Source: Tanypteryx hageni | Taxonomy: Eukaryota; Arthropoda; Insecta; Odonata; Petaluridae | Assembly (NCBI GenBank): GCA_028673005.1 | Contig: CM054120.1 | Location: 62,308,057 to 62,372,056, forward strand | Direction of reading: 5' to 3' | DNA: 64,000 nucleotides | Part shown: piece after piece, positions 1-11,100 of the stretch | Layout of the letters: every line of letters starts with the position of its first letter | How positions within the stretch are numbered: position 1 is the first letter of the stretch | Program-made: the position numbers and the translations under genes | The notes under the pieces: generated by a model | The model's input: only the letters and a program-made list of their open reading frames with translations | Told to the model about the DNA's origin: nothing | Databases searched by the model: none

Positions 1-1374
1 TTTAGAACAATTGGACATAATCCTTCAAGGAAATGGACAAAAACTGATAGCTCAGACATTTGATGGTGCAAATGTCATGAAAGGCAAAAAAGCAGGAGTT
101 CAAGCAAAAATAAAAGCAGTTTATAGTAATGCACATTTCATTCACTGTTATGCACATCAACTTAATTTAATAATGAGAAATGCAGCAAGTATTACACGAA
201 ACGCAAGAATATTTTTCTCTAACATTCTGGCTATTCCAACATTCTTCTCAAGATCACCACAACGTGTGTCCATTCTCAAGAAACATATGGACGTCAGCAT
301 TCCACGTCCATCCTCTACAAGGTGGAATTTCAACATACGGACCATAAACAGAGTTCATGAAAATTTGCAACCTTTAAAAAACTGCCTTACTGAAATTCAG
401 TCAACATCAAATGCAGATCAAACCACTGCAGAAGAAACAGGAATTTTAAAATACCTGAATGATGATAATTTCAAGTTTTGGTTAGAGCTTTTTCATCAGA
501 TTATGCCTCATGTTGAAATAATTTACAACCAAATGCAATCTCGAGAAATTAGTGTGTTTAAAGTTAATGAATATATAACAAATTTCAAAACTGCTATTTT
601 AGAATTGAGAAACTCAAAGTACTGTGAGAATCCTTCAAAGACACTCATGGCAGAAGCTAAGGAAGTGTGTGACTATATATGTGTTGATATAATGGACAGA
701 TATTCTTCCACTAAACACTTAGTAGCTGCTAAATTGTTCAACAAGAAATGCTTCACTAGATTTAAGAATGAACATCCCACAAAAGAGATAGTACTGACCA
801 CTGAAGCTTATCCCATGATTGACAAAGAAAAGCTTGAAACTGAACTAAAAGTATTCTATTGTAGGACTGATATTCATGAATATTGCAAATTAATTGAGCT
901 GCTGAAATTTATCTTGGAAAATAATCTAGATGATGTTTTTAGTGAAATTACGAAACTGAACAATTCCCATGACTACATCAGAGGCAGAGCGCTGCTTTTC
1001 AACATTGAAAAGAATAAAAACTTTTTTAAGAAGCACTATGAATTCGGAAAGACTAAATGCGCTTGCAGTACTTTCAATGGAGAAAAATTTCCTCAATTGT
1101 CATCCAGAGATCAAGGAGAAAATTATTGAACTTTTTGTGCAAATTAAAACAAGAAGAATGGATTTCATTTTTAAATGAATAGATCAAGCTTGAACTGTAA
1201 CAATTTAAGTTAAAGTAAGTAAAAAATGTTTGATTTTTTTTGTTAATATTTTATCAAGTTCCTGAATAAATTTTCTTTTTATACATGTTTTTTTCCTTTT
1301 ACACAATTTTAAAACAAAGGCTAAAAATTTTCTGGAGCAGCACCCCCACTAATTTTAGCTACGAGCCGCCACTG
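1..1374 (+). mobile_element. hAT transposon, right part (left end outside window)
   Basis: Carries a decayed hAT transposase and ends in a typical hAT inverted terminus. Read inward from 1374 the end is CAGTGGCGGCTCGTAGC. The expected 8-bp duplication CTCCTAAG (1375-1382) cannot be checked because the other end lies outside the window. Confidence 0.85.
2..1178 (+). pseudogene. hAT transposase relic (DUF4371 / ZMYM1-like type), partial
   Basis: Open from the window edge. TFDGANVMKGKKAGVQAKIK followed by HFIHCYAHQLNLIM is the central RNase H-like core of ZMYM1-type hAT transposases, and PSSTRWNF follows. The C-terminal hAT dimerisation motif reads TIPMTTSEAERCFSTLKRIK, but in another frame: it is joined by a one-base shift near 957-960, where the upstream frame runs on and the correct frame has a TGA. 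The end reads ...RRMDFIF then TAA. Few other lesions are visible, so the copy is fairly young. The N-terminal zinc finger would lie left of the window. Confidence 0.88.
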
Positions 1375-1618
1375 CTCCTAAGACAGTCAATAATCACCTG
1401 ATACCTCTGAATTAAAATTCTTGACTAGGTAACCGGCTACCTAGTCCCCGACTATCTATCCCAGGGGTTCCCAACCTTTATCATGCAGTGAGTACTAAGT
1501 TGTATTCTGCGAAAAAATAATGACCATAAATACTAAAATCAAACCAAAGTGAATATTATTAGTGATGTTCTTATGTGTAATTAGGAAGAAAGAAACATCA
1601 TATTAGAGTAATAACGTT

Positions 1619-1769
1619 CATGGGCGCCCACAATAAGGGGCAAGAGGGGGCAATTGCCACCCCTTCCACTTCACATTATACATATAAAAGCCCTGTATCT
1701 GTTCGCCGGCTGGTTACACGTACATACATTTTTTGCCCCACCCTGAAAAAATTTCTGCGGGCGCCCATG
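1619..1769. mobile_element. hAT MITE, nested (CATGGGCGCCCAC family)
   Basis: Termini CATGGGCGCCCAC are inverted at both ends; flanks ATAACGTT and ATGACGTT match 7/8. The subterminal GGGGGCAATTGCC and CCCTGAAAAAAT stretches recur in the element at 46754-47000, so both belong to one family. Confidence 0.82.
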
Positions 1770-2304
1770 ATGACGTTAGGAAACGAGATTAACCCTAGAA
1801 TACTAATATTATTTTTAAGGTGGTTGTAACTAAACATACGTAAATATGACGTACATACCAGGATTATTTTTAAAACCACTTTTATTGCAATGTGTTTATT
1901 GATAATCAACTTTCTGGTATATTTTTGATCAATGAAAACTCCAACAACTAGTTTTTAATGATAAATCTTCTAGGAACTTATGATTTCGTAAAGAATTACA
2001 AATGTTCAAATAACAACAAAAATTTGTAAAATAAGAAAATAATGATCATAAAAATATTAGTATTAACATTGAATCATGCAAATAACTTCTATAAAATAGG
2101 GAAATCAAAGAGTAAGTGCCTATTAATGTTTATAAACTATGGCAATAAGTACAAATTTTTAATAAAAACAAATAAAATCTTAGAAAACTAGTAGGCAAGC
2201 CTTATAAAAACACTAAAAAAATCACATTAACATTTCAAAATCACAACTGATTACAGATTACAAAAAATTGTTTAGGAAAATACGAAAAAGTAAAAACGAA
2301 AAAT

Positions 2305-2428
2305 TTAACAACTAGAACAAAACTTCCTTGGATGTTCGCCGCTAATAGGCATGCATGTGGTGCGGTAGCTTGTAGTCACACGCCTTTTTGAATAATGGCA
2401 GATGTGACAGTACTTTCTCTGCCCTTGT
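2305..2428 (-). pseudogene. Possible piggyBac-type C-terminal Cys-rich fragment
   Basis: The reading RKYCHICHYSKRR followed by TSYRTTC and KFCSSC then a stop resembles the zinc-binding tail of piggyBac transposases (CxxC, TxYxC, CxxC spacing). No DDE core or TTAA-flanked ends are visible nearby, so this is a fragment at best and could be chance. Confidence 0.3.
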
Positions 2429-2734
2429 GGCCTGCTAGAAAGTGGAATTACTTCTCGAGATGAGCCTGCTTCGTTTCCCAAACCACGTTTTTTTTCGCTC
2501 AATACCAAACCTACGTAAGATTGACGCAGTGACTCAACGACGAAGCAGACATACGGGCGGAAGAGGAGCGTGGAACTTGCGACCGGACTGGTTCTCGGTA
2601 GGCAACAAACTGATTGAAGCACAGCTAGAGGAAGGAGCTAATTGAATTCCCAGAAAAGGAGTTATTCTTGTTCAAAGAAGAGTGTACGCCATTTTGACGT
2701 ATGATTAGTATTTTGGTTTAAAGGATCGTAGAAA

Positions 2735-3006
2735 CAGTGGAGTAGCTAGGTTCTCCTTCGTCCGGTGGCAAGCCAAAGAGATGCTCCCCTCTCCCTTTGC
2801 TCCCTGTACAATTTTCCAGACAAAGGTAATGGAGGACTGTGATGGAAACCCAAACATACTATACTAGCATTATAATTCGTCATATATAATAATGTTATTA
2901 TTGTTTATAAACAGAAACGTTGATTTTCGATCCATGAATTTGCGCCCCTTCAGCCCTGAGTCCGGGGGCAAATGCCCCCCTCTGCTCCCTCCTCGCTACA
3001 CCGCTG
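2735..3006. mobile_element. hAT MITE with perfect 8-bp TSD, nested
   Basis: Termini CAGTGGAGTAGCTAGG and CAGCGGTGTAGCGAGG are inverted. The duplication CGTAGAAA is identical at 2727-2734 and 3007-3014. It sits inside the element at 1462-3098. Confidence 0.92.
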
Positions 3007-3113
3007 CGTAGAAATGCACAACCAGGCTGCCCAAGAGCACAATCAAGGTGTCGAATAACACAACCAAGCTGCCACGAGCACCAGGTTGGGAACCCCTGGT
3101 CTATCCAATAGCG

Positions 3114-3317
3114 CAGGGGTGGCTAACCAGAGGATCTTTCACATCAAAATTGTTGAGGTTGAGCCTATCTTGCGGCTCTTAATGTTCAGATAGGAAGTAA
3201 GGTTGGCAGCCACTGCAGCAGACAGCCTATACGGAAAATTCCAAAATGATGGACAGAATATTTTGACTGAAGGAAAGATCTGCGGACCGCATGCGGCTCG
3301 CATATGTGACACACCTG
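3114..3317. mobile_element. Probable hAT MITE, TSD not recognisable
   Basis: Left end CAGGGGTGGCTAACCAG; right end read inward CAGGTGTGTCACATATGC, with subterminal GCGGCT/GCCGC matches. Flanks CAATAGCG and CCATTGGG do not match, so boundaries are tentative. Confidence 0.5.
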
Positions 3318-4470
3318 CCATTGGGGATTTTGGACAATGAAATCATGCAGCCTATCCGAAACCACGTTTAATAGAGATACCATAAACAAAGAATAAATTA
3401 CAATGTGCATTTATACATAGAAAAATATAATAGCAAACTCTCGTGTACTAAATTCATATAAACGTAGAAAATTTATCATAAAATTACTCTTCGGAATACC
3501 ACAAGGAAAAGTGGGTAAAAGTGGAAAACTATAAAATGGCATTTAAATTTGGAAAAATTCTAATAAATAAATATATCCCCTGAACAGGGCCGGCCCAAGG
3601 CGTGGGCAAAAGCCACGGGCTGTCGGATGTGAGGGCGGCCACCATTCTGCGGACAAACGGGAACTAAAGTTTCAATTAATATGTCGAGTTTAAGGGTCGA
3701 AAGGGAATTTTCGTACTCGTATATTTGTTTGTAAATGTCGTCTCGCTATGGTTTCAAGTGCTTCGCCACATCTAGACTGGGGATCTTTCAGTGAGTGTCA
3801 TACTCGGGGCATAATTTTATTGAAAGAATAAACAAATGCGTTGTGTGAAACTCATCGCTCTTTTCTTCTCACGCAATCAAATTCTGTGTTATCGTCACGA
3901 CCATTCAGTTCTTTCATTGCCTTGAGTGAGGGAAGTGGTACTGTCTACGAACTGGGATTAGCATTTTGGATATTTTGCATAATAACTGCAAGTAAATATT
4001 TTAATGGAGTATTTTATCATAAGAACTATATTTTCATGTAGTGTGTTCAATATTTAAAACGGTGTTACAAGCGAATTAATTCTCGCGTATTTTTTTAAAA
4101 ACACGTTAATATTATTATTATAACAAGAGCTATTTGATACAAAAATTCACCAAGTATGTACATCCATAAGCGAAGTAAATAGTTCCTGGAGCCTACCCTA
4201 GATCATTTTCAAGAAAGTCACTATCTCGTTCTTCATCCAGAAAACGAACGAAATGGGACATTTTCTTAATGAATTCCGAGAGCGTGATTAGGATTTTCCT
4301 ATGCTGGTGCTGTGTGAAGTTGCGTGTGGTTTTCACGAGTACACGTATACATACAGTCATTCCTCCGTATTCGCGCATCAGCTATTCTCGGTTACTATTT
4401 TAGGTTTTTAAAAAAGAGTATTCGTAGTTCAACAACATCATAACCCAGAAGGAAAAATCTTGAAAACGTA

Positions 4471-5757
4471 AAGGCGACACCTGGGGCAAGTTGTAGCAGG
4501 TTCCATGGGACACATTGTGACAATGTCACAACTTTCCCCGTTATGCGATTTCATTTATTATAAATTTTCTCTCAGGAAAATGATACAATCAAACAAAAAG
4601 AAGACGGAAAGGGGTGAGATTCCTGTTGCCCTGTATTAGGAGGCAGCTAAGGAGGTGATGGAGAAGAAGGTTTGTCTGAGTAAAGCTGCTGAAAGGCATG
4701 CAGTTAATTATATGATACTGCAACGATTTATAAAGAAATGCCAATCTGGTGATGAGATAAAAAGGACTGTTGGATATAAGAAACCAAGACAGGCGTTCTC
4801 CGGAAATCAGGAAAATACGCTTGCCAAATTTTTCCTTCGTTGATCAAGAATATACTAAGGATTAATTCCAGAGGAATTCAGATGCTTGGCATATGATTTC
4901 GCAGTATCTAATCGTGTAAATTTTCTTCCCAATTGGGCTGATACACAGCAAGCATCCGCGGATTGGTTTTCCAGTTTCTTGAAACGCCATCCGCAGCTTT
5001 CTTTAAGGTCACCAGAGCCTACAAACCTGAGCCGCTCGGCAATCTTCAACAAACATAACGTTAATAAATTTTTCACAAATTTAAAAGGAGTAATGTAGCG
5101 TTCCCAATTTGAATGTAAACATATATGGAATACAAATGAAACAAGCACAACAACTGTGCAAAAGCCGTCAAGGATTGTTGCTCAAAAAGAGAAAAACAAG
5201 TGGGGAAGGCAAAATCTGCGGAAAGAGGCACTTTAATAACATTAATTTTTGCAGTAAATGCAAAAAATGTTCTCATGAAAAAATCGTTAAGACTTTTAAT
5301 CCATTTTATGTTTGTAAACATTGTCATTTTGATCTTAGCAGTGATGGTAGTGAATACAACATCCATAAATTTTATTACAAATTTGTGATATTATGATATC
5401 ATTCAATTTTTTTAATAATTTGCAATTCCGTATTTATTTAATGAATAAAAACTACTTTGTTTCTGTCTACATGAGATGTTGTCTGTCTAAAATCCATTTT
5501 ATGATAAATTTATAATAGTGTCACATCCCAGTCATGCCACCACTGGCCCCGTGGAGGGGCAATTTGTGACACACTGCAAGTCTTTGAAAATATTTTTTTT
5601 CCAACAAAATGTCAAAACATGATATAAATTTTACTATGGGAATTAATAGTAAAATATATATAGTTTAAGAATGCAAAACCCAATTTCTTCTAAATGCAAC
5701 CAAAAAAATGTAAAAAATCGGAAACTGAAAACTGTTACATCTAGCCCCGGTCTCCCC
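4471..5757 (+). mobile_element. pogo/Tigger-like DNA transposon relic with TA TSD
   Basis: Flanked by TA (4469-4470 and 5758-5759). Imperfect inverted ends: left GGCGACACCTGGGGCAAG then TTGTAGCAG; right, read inward, GGGGAGACCGGGGCTAGA then TGTAACAG. It contains a broken pogo-type transposase. At about 1.29 kb it has lost roughly half of a full element. Confidence 0.8.
4655..5390 (+). pseudogene. pogo/Tigger-type (jerky-like, DDE_1) transposase relic
   Basis: The start (MMEKKVCLSKAAERHAV, then LQRFIKK and GYKKPRQAFS) matches the psq/CENP-B-type DNA-binding region. After a stop it resumes as IPEEFRCLAYDFAVSNRVNF and DWFSSFLKRHPQLSLRSPE, the second helix-turn-helix. The DDE core begins IWNTNETSTTTVQKPSRIVA; the first catalytic Asp of the usual NVDETG motif is Asn here. 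A shift then gives KSAERGTLITLIFAVNA, after which the family match is lost. Several stops, at least two frame changes and the D-to-N change mean it cannot make an active enzyme. Confidence 0.82.
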
Positions 5758-6474
5758 TATAGGGGAAAGTATTGTTTTCATGAAAAAAATCTATTTCAGC
5801 GGAAATGCAAGTTTTGAGGTCCCCTGAACACGTTTTGAACATATTGTCGATAATTGTCCGTGTATGTGTACGTGATAGGAATTTTGTGGGTGCTCTAGCT
5901 CAAAAACTAATAATCAGATCAACGCAAAATTTTATATTTGACATTTTTGCAAAATGGACAGACAGAAGTTGATAGAATAATGGAGGACTTTAGGTCGCTG
6001 AGGGGAATAGGGAGAGAAAGAGAGGTTTAAAAGAATATAATATATATAATATAAGAATATAATAATAAAAGGCTATTTGTCCGTCCGTTGGTCTGAGTGT
6101 ACAGCTATTAAAACGCGAATAACTCGATCAAGGATATAGACAGAAAATACAAAAATGGCAGAAATTCAGAATTTGTTTATTTAGGGTTGGCATGGTAATT
6201 TAAGAAATAAATGTCGGTCTGTGGCGCTATATCGAGGGGTGGGGGGTGGGGGGTGGGTATACTGCACTTATTCCGAGTAAAACTAATAAATTTCGATTTA
6301 ATGAAACACTATTTTATGTAGACTGAAAATTAAAATTATAGATAAAACTCCAAAGAGTTAAAATAATTTTGTCCGGCTAAAGTTGTCTAGCACAATGTTT
6401 AAGAAATAAATATTCGTTTTGTATGTACGTATAACACGCTCAGAGAGGAAGGTTGCTACATTTTTTTGGGGGGA

Positions 6475-6770
6475 ATGAGAAGGAGAATGTGAGGGAGAAA
6501 GGGAGGAAAATGGGAGGGAGGGAGGAAGAAAGCGAATGGGAGTAAGAGGGAGGATGGGAGTAAGAGGGAGGATGGGAGTAAGAGGGAGGATGGGAGGAAG
6601 AGGGAGGATGGGAGGAAGAGGGATGATGGGAAGAAGAGAGTGAAGAATAGGAGGGAGATAGGGATGGAAAATGGAAAGAACGAGAGGGAAAATACGAGGG
6701 AGAGAGAGAATAGAGGGAAAGGGAGGGAAGAGAATGGGAGGAAGGCAGAGAGAAAGGAAGGAAGAATGGG
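6475..6770. repeat. Purine-rich minisatellite (GGGAGGAAGAGGGAGGATGG type)
   Basis: Nearly pure G/A on the + strand. The clearest part, about 6536-6635, repeats an 18-bp unit (GAGGGAGGATGGGAGTAA with GGGAGGAA variants) about five times. Both strands are open here only because of composition. Confidence 0.88.
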
Positions 6771-7122
6771 GAGTACCTTAATTTTAATACATAATCTGCA
6801 CATACCCGTCATATTTGACGAGCAATTACGCTATTGCATATATGTATATTAAACCATAAATGATGATATAGAAATGTAAAATTCTGAGAAGTTTGCCCGG
6901 ACCCCTTAAATTTTCAAAGCGGCGACCCTGGCGCAGGTAAATCACTCCACGTGTGGCAATGTTTGCCTAATCTAGTCTACTACAGTTTCTGAGTAGAGTT
7001 TTTCATAGTGGTTTCTGCGGCACTAAATAGAGGCATATAGAACGGATGAAATTTCTTTAAATTAAAAGGAACAGCTGGTAAATTTGCTGAAGATTCGGGT
7101 TTAACAGCAGACTTTTCCCAAG

Positions 7123-7594
7123 AAGGAAATAATAGAAACCGTCATACAAAAGCACAGTTCGTGTATGAAGCACCCGATGACCCAATCAACAATTCTGAGA
7201 AGTAACTTCTTTAACACCATTCTCGATACAGCAATTTCATCCGTCGCTGAAAGATTTCATCGGTTAGAAGAATATAATTCCGTTTTTGGCATTTTGTTCA
7301 ATTTAGAGAAGTTAAGTAGGTAATTTCGAAATCATCTGACCTGAGGACGCCGACTGCAACGCCGCCGGCGAAACCTCGTCTACAAAGCTGAACAACGCAG
7401 TGAAACCGAAAGCCATGCAGCCTACATCAGAACACGCCGAGAAAGCTAGTTTCGGATATGATTATTTTAGGAAATGTATGAATTTGGAATCCACTTTAAC
7501 AGATGACACGAAAAGAGACGTGTTCGATGAATTCAAAGTATTCCGAATCCTGCGCGAAATGAAATGTTACTGTCCATATGTGAAAACAATTTGA
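7123..7594 (+). pseudogene. hAT transposase relic (TTF-zinc-finger / ZMYM1 type), fragments
   Basis: Readable in pieces: TKAQFVYEAPDDPINNSEK, then after a frame change FFNTILDTAISSVAERFHRL and EYNSVFGILFNLEKL followed by a stop, then from 7400 a stretch with CMNLESTLTDD and DEFKVFRILREMK. These are consecutive conserved blocks of the middle to C-terminal part of this hAT class. Frameshifts and stops make it non-functional. Confidence 0.75.
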
Positions 7595-8199
7595 AGAAAC
7601 TGTTCGAGATTTTGACGCATTAAAAGTCAAGAAGCTCTATAAAATTATATATTTTCGCCATCCAAATTTGTATTATTTTAAGAAAATATTTAACTTAAAT
7701 CTTTGGTCCATTTTCTTAATGTGTATATTTTATTATTTATCAACACATATTTATGTAAATACCTGAAGAAATATCGTACTTGGTGGTAATTGTTTCAGAA
7801 ATGTATCTAATTATTCATTTTTCGTAATGTTCATTTTTTATTTTTCTGTGCATTTTCCTGTGTGAACACTCCAACGAATTCCTTATAATAGAAAAAAATG
7901 AATTTTAAAATATATGTATTTCTAGTGAATTTATACGTAAAAGATTTGTTTGTAACAACTGCTAACAAAACTACCTGTATGAACTTGGAGTAAAATCTTG
8001 TGAATTTGAATGGAATGCTACCCTTCGTGTGCTGATGGAGATGAAGTAACTTAGTATATTAGAGGCGGCCAAAATAATTCTTGCCCACACTCGAGAAAAC
8101 TGTCGGGCCGGGCCTGCCCCTGGACTTAAACTATACTAACTCCAACCCGCTACCCCTTCCTACCTCTTCCAATCCCATTATCTTCCTCTCACTACATTA

Positions 8200-11100
8200 C
8201 ATAGGCGTACCCAGGATTTTTGTTTGGGGGGGCCCACAATGGTGAACACTCATTTCCATGTTTACATTTTTATATGTAAACATGCACACACATGCATGAA
8301 TTCACAAACAAACATATACATAGGCAGTGGTATATTTAGAGTGAAACTCATTGATTTATTGTATGAAAATACATATTTTTAACAACATTTATTATCCTGT
8401 GGATAAAATATATTTAATTTAAAAATTACAACATTTATACCATTACAGCCAAAAGAAAATACGTTGATTTACAAATAAAAAAATAAGTTGTCATAAAAAA
8501 TACAAGGTCCCCAGCTAGCGCCTATGCATAAATCAGCCTCTGCATACAGGCATTCATAAAAACATATAAAATAAAAAACAATGTTGGTTAAAAATTTATC
8601 TGTTATTTAGAACAAACATTCTCAGTTTCTCATAGAAATATGTATATTAACATTGCGTTTGAATATAAATCTTTCGGTTTTTCATATAATGAAATTAATA
8701 TTTATAGGTTTTGTTTACTAAAACATAAAATAAAAATTAATTGGGTAACACAATTACAATTTTATATCTAATCTTCGGTCTTTTTTTGTAATTCATCTAA
8801 TATGTCTTTGGGGAGCAATTCCATTTCCCTATAAATGTTGAGGAGCGCTAAACCATTCAGTCTTTCCTGTCCCGTGGAATTACGCAAGTACGTTTTCATT
8901 CTTCTTAACGTTGAAAATGTTATCTCTGCTGTGCTAGTTGATACCGGCAGAGTTGCAAATATTTTTAATAAATAATGAATGTTTGGATATATATTTTGAT
9001 TGCATTGCATTAATGCTTCTAATGCATTTGTAGGGGGTATCCTGTTTTCGTACCGTTTTTGCCAAAGCTTTAGTTCACTCTCTAAGACTGAATCGCATAC
9101 TTCCACAGAATAAAATTTTGCCAAAGTTGATAGGCTATCTACGTCTGATGTAGAACTGCATCCTTTTGGAAGGAGGCACATGAAGGATTTTAAAATACTT
9201 TTATGAGCCAAGAATCTCGTCTCTAATTGTGTCACAAGACAATCCAAAAATGGAATAAACATAGATCGCCTGTAATAAACTTCCGCTGATTCAGTAGGAA
9301 TATTATTTCTATTTTTTTGATATTTCGATATCCTCGGTATTGTAATTTCAACCCCAAAATCTCCTACTTTTACTGTTGCCTCTTTGAAAATATTTGCAAA
9401 GTTTGTATCAGCGTTTCCTCGGATACATTTTAGAGCAGATGTTACATCTTCAACGAGATGTGTTACGGAAATTAAGTCAATGTTTTCACTTTGTAATACT
9501 CTACTTAATGGCAGCGTATAACTGTACAGTTTTTGTATACTATACAAAGACACCAAAAATTTTCCTTGGAATATTGCATTCTGAAGAATCTGTGCTGTAG
9601 ATGAAGTGTCTTTGTCATTCCAGTCACTTATTTCTACAAGCGCTAAGTAAATTGCATCTAAAAGTTCCACCATTACCATGACAGAATCATGACGCTCTAT
9701 CCATCTAGTTGGGCACATCTGCTTCAATCGTAGATGCCTAAAATTGGGAATACACTCGCTAATTTTTTTGATAATATATTTAATCGCTTTGGAGTGTTAA
9801 AAAAGTGTATGATTTTTCAATAATTCCTAAGCAATTCCTTATATATTGATTATTTGCACTGTTTCCAATGGCTAAATTTAAACAATGCGAGGTGCAATGT
9901 ACATATAATGCTTGTGGGAGCTGTTGTTGTATATGTGCCTGAACACCTTCAAATTTGCCAGTCATGGAAGCAGCACCATCATACCCCTGACCTCGAAGGT
10001 AGGAAATATCAATACCAAATTTTAGTAAACTATCTATAATGGTAGAAGCCAAACCTTTTCCACTAGTGTCGATAACTGGAACAAACTGTAAAAATTTCTC
10101 GCAAACTCTAATTTCCATATCTACGTATCTTACGCATAATGTCAATTGCTCAGTTGTTGAAATGTCTGTTTTTTCATCTGCTAAAATAGCAAAACATTTT
10201 GCATAATTTACTTCTTTAACAAGTCTTTTCAGAATCAGATCATTACAAATTTCTTTTATTTGGTTCTGGATGTTGGCGCTTAAATAGGTACTGTTTCGCC
10301 CGCATTGTTTACAGTGATTTTTTAAATCGGTGTCACCAGCTTCTAGCATGAGAAAAATTAATGCTATTGACTTAAAACTTTTAATTTTACAATTTTAAGT
10401 GAACTTTTACCTCGTAAATGTAGTGGCCAAATGAGACTAACATTTTTTTCAATGAATAAGAACGGCTATTGAGTGGAAACGTGACACCTGGACACAGCTT
10501 ACTGAAAATATGCACAAATTTTAACCTTTGAAATATATAATAATTATATTTTCAAATAAAAATTCACAGTATTTTTCAACAGTAATATGGAATAACATAT
10601 TCGCGGGCAGAATAATAAATAATTGAAATTCATATTATCATAAAAAACAATTTGGCGTGTAATATATGTAATAAAAATAATCAATATAGAAAGATTTTTC
10701 CAATCTTTGAATCCAGAATTTGAATTTTTTTTTAATCAGAAAACAACTTGCAAAAGAAGCAGAAAACGCAGTCAAGTTTTTAAGAACAAACTAGCCAACG
10801 ACGATCGATGAATTCACCATTTAAAAGTTTCCGGGTGTACAATTATACAGAAAAACGCCTATTACTCTCATTCACAGGAAAGTCAAAGTTACTATCCCTG
10901 TTTGGACCTTTATCAATTACAAAGACTAGCTGATTATCAATCAGAGGTATTGGCCACAGACCAATATCACTACAGTTAATTTTACATGATTCTGACTTTT
11001 CAAACCGAGTTTCTGTTAAGGATATAGATGAAGCTGATGTGAGTACCGGTAATTCTACTAACGGTGTTGTTTCAATGTGTTCTTCTAATAAATGAAATTA

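Larger units (their letters stand above)
1462..3098. mobile_element. Non-autonomous hAT element with near-exact 8-bp TSD
   Basis: Termini CAGGGGTTCCCAACCT (left) and its inverted partner CAGGGGTTCCCAACCTGG (right). Flanks ATCTATCC (1454-1461) and GTCTATCC (3099-3106) match at 7 of 8 positions, as expected of a hAT target duplication. It hosts at least two younger hAT MITEs and a possible piggyBac C-terminal fragment. I see no own transposase. Confidence 0.82.
3585..8122 (+). mobile_element. Composite hAT relic (CAGGGCCGGCCC ends) hosting a pogo element
   Basis: Left end CAGGGCCGGCCCAAGG and right end read inward CAGGGGCAGGCCCGGCCC share an inverted CGGCC core. Subterminal GGGCGGCC and GGCGGCC also pair. 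Between them lie a pogo-like element, a purine-rich minisatellite and hAT transposase fragments at 7.1-7.6 kb in + orientation. Flanks CCCCTGAA and GACTTAAA do not match, so either the ends belong to two copies or the TSD has eroded. Confidence 0.6.

Noticed and set aside
6456..6852. Long open frames on both strands
   Set aside because: Caused by the purine-rich minisatellite (Ser/Leu/Pro-rich one way, Arg/Glu/Gly-rich the other); not coding.
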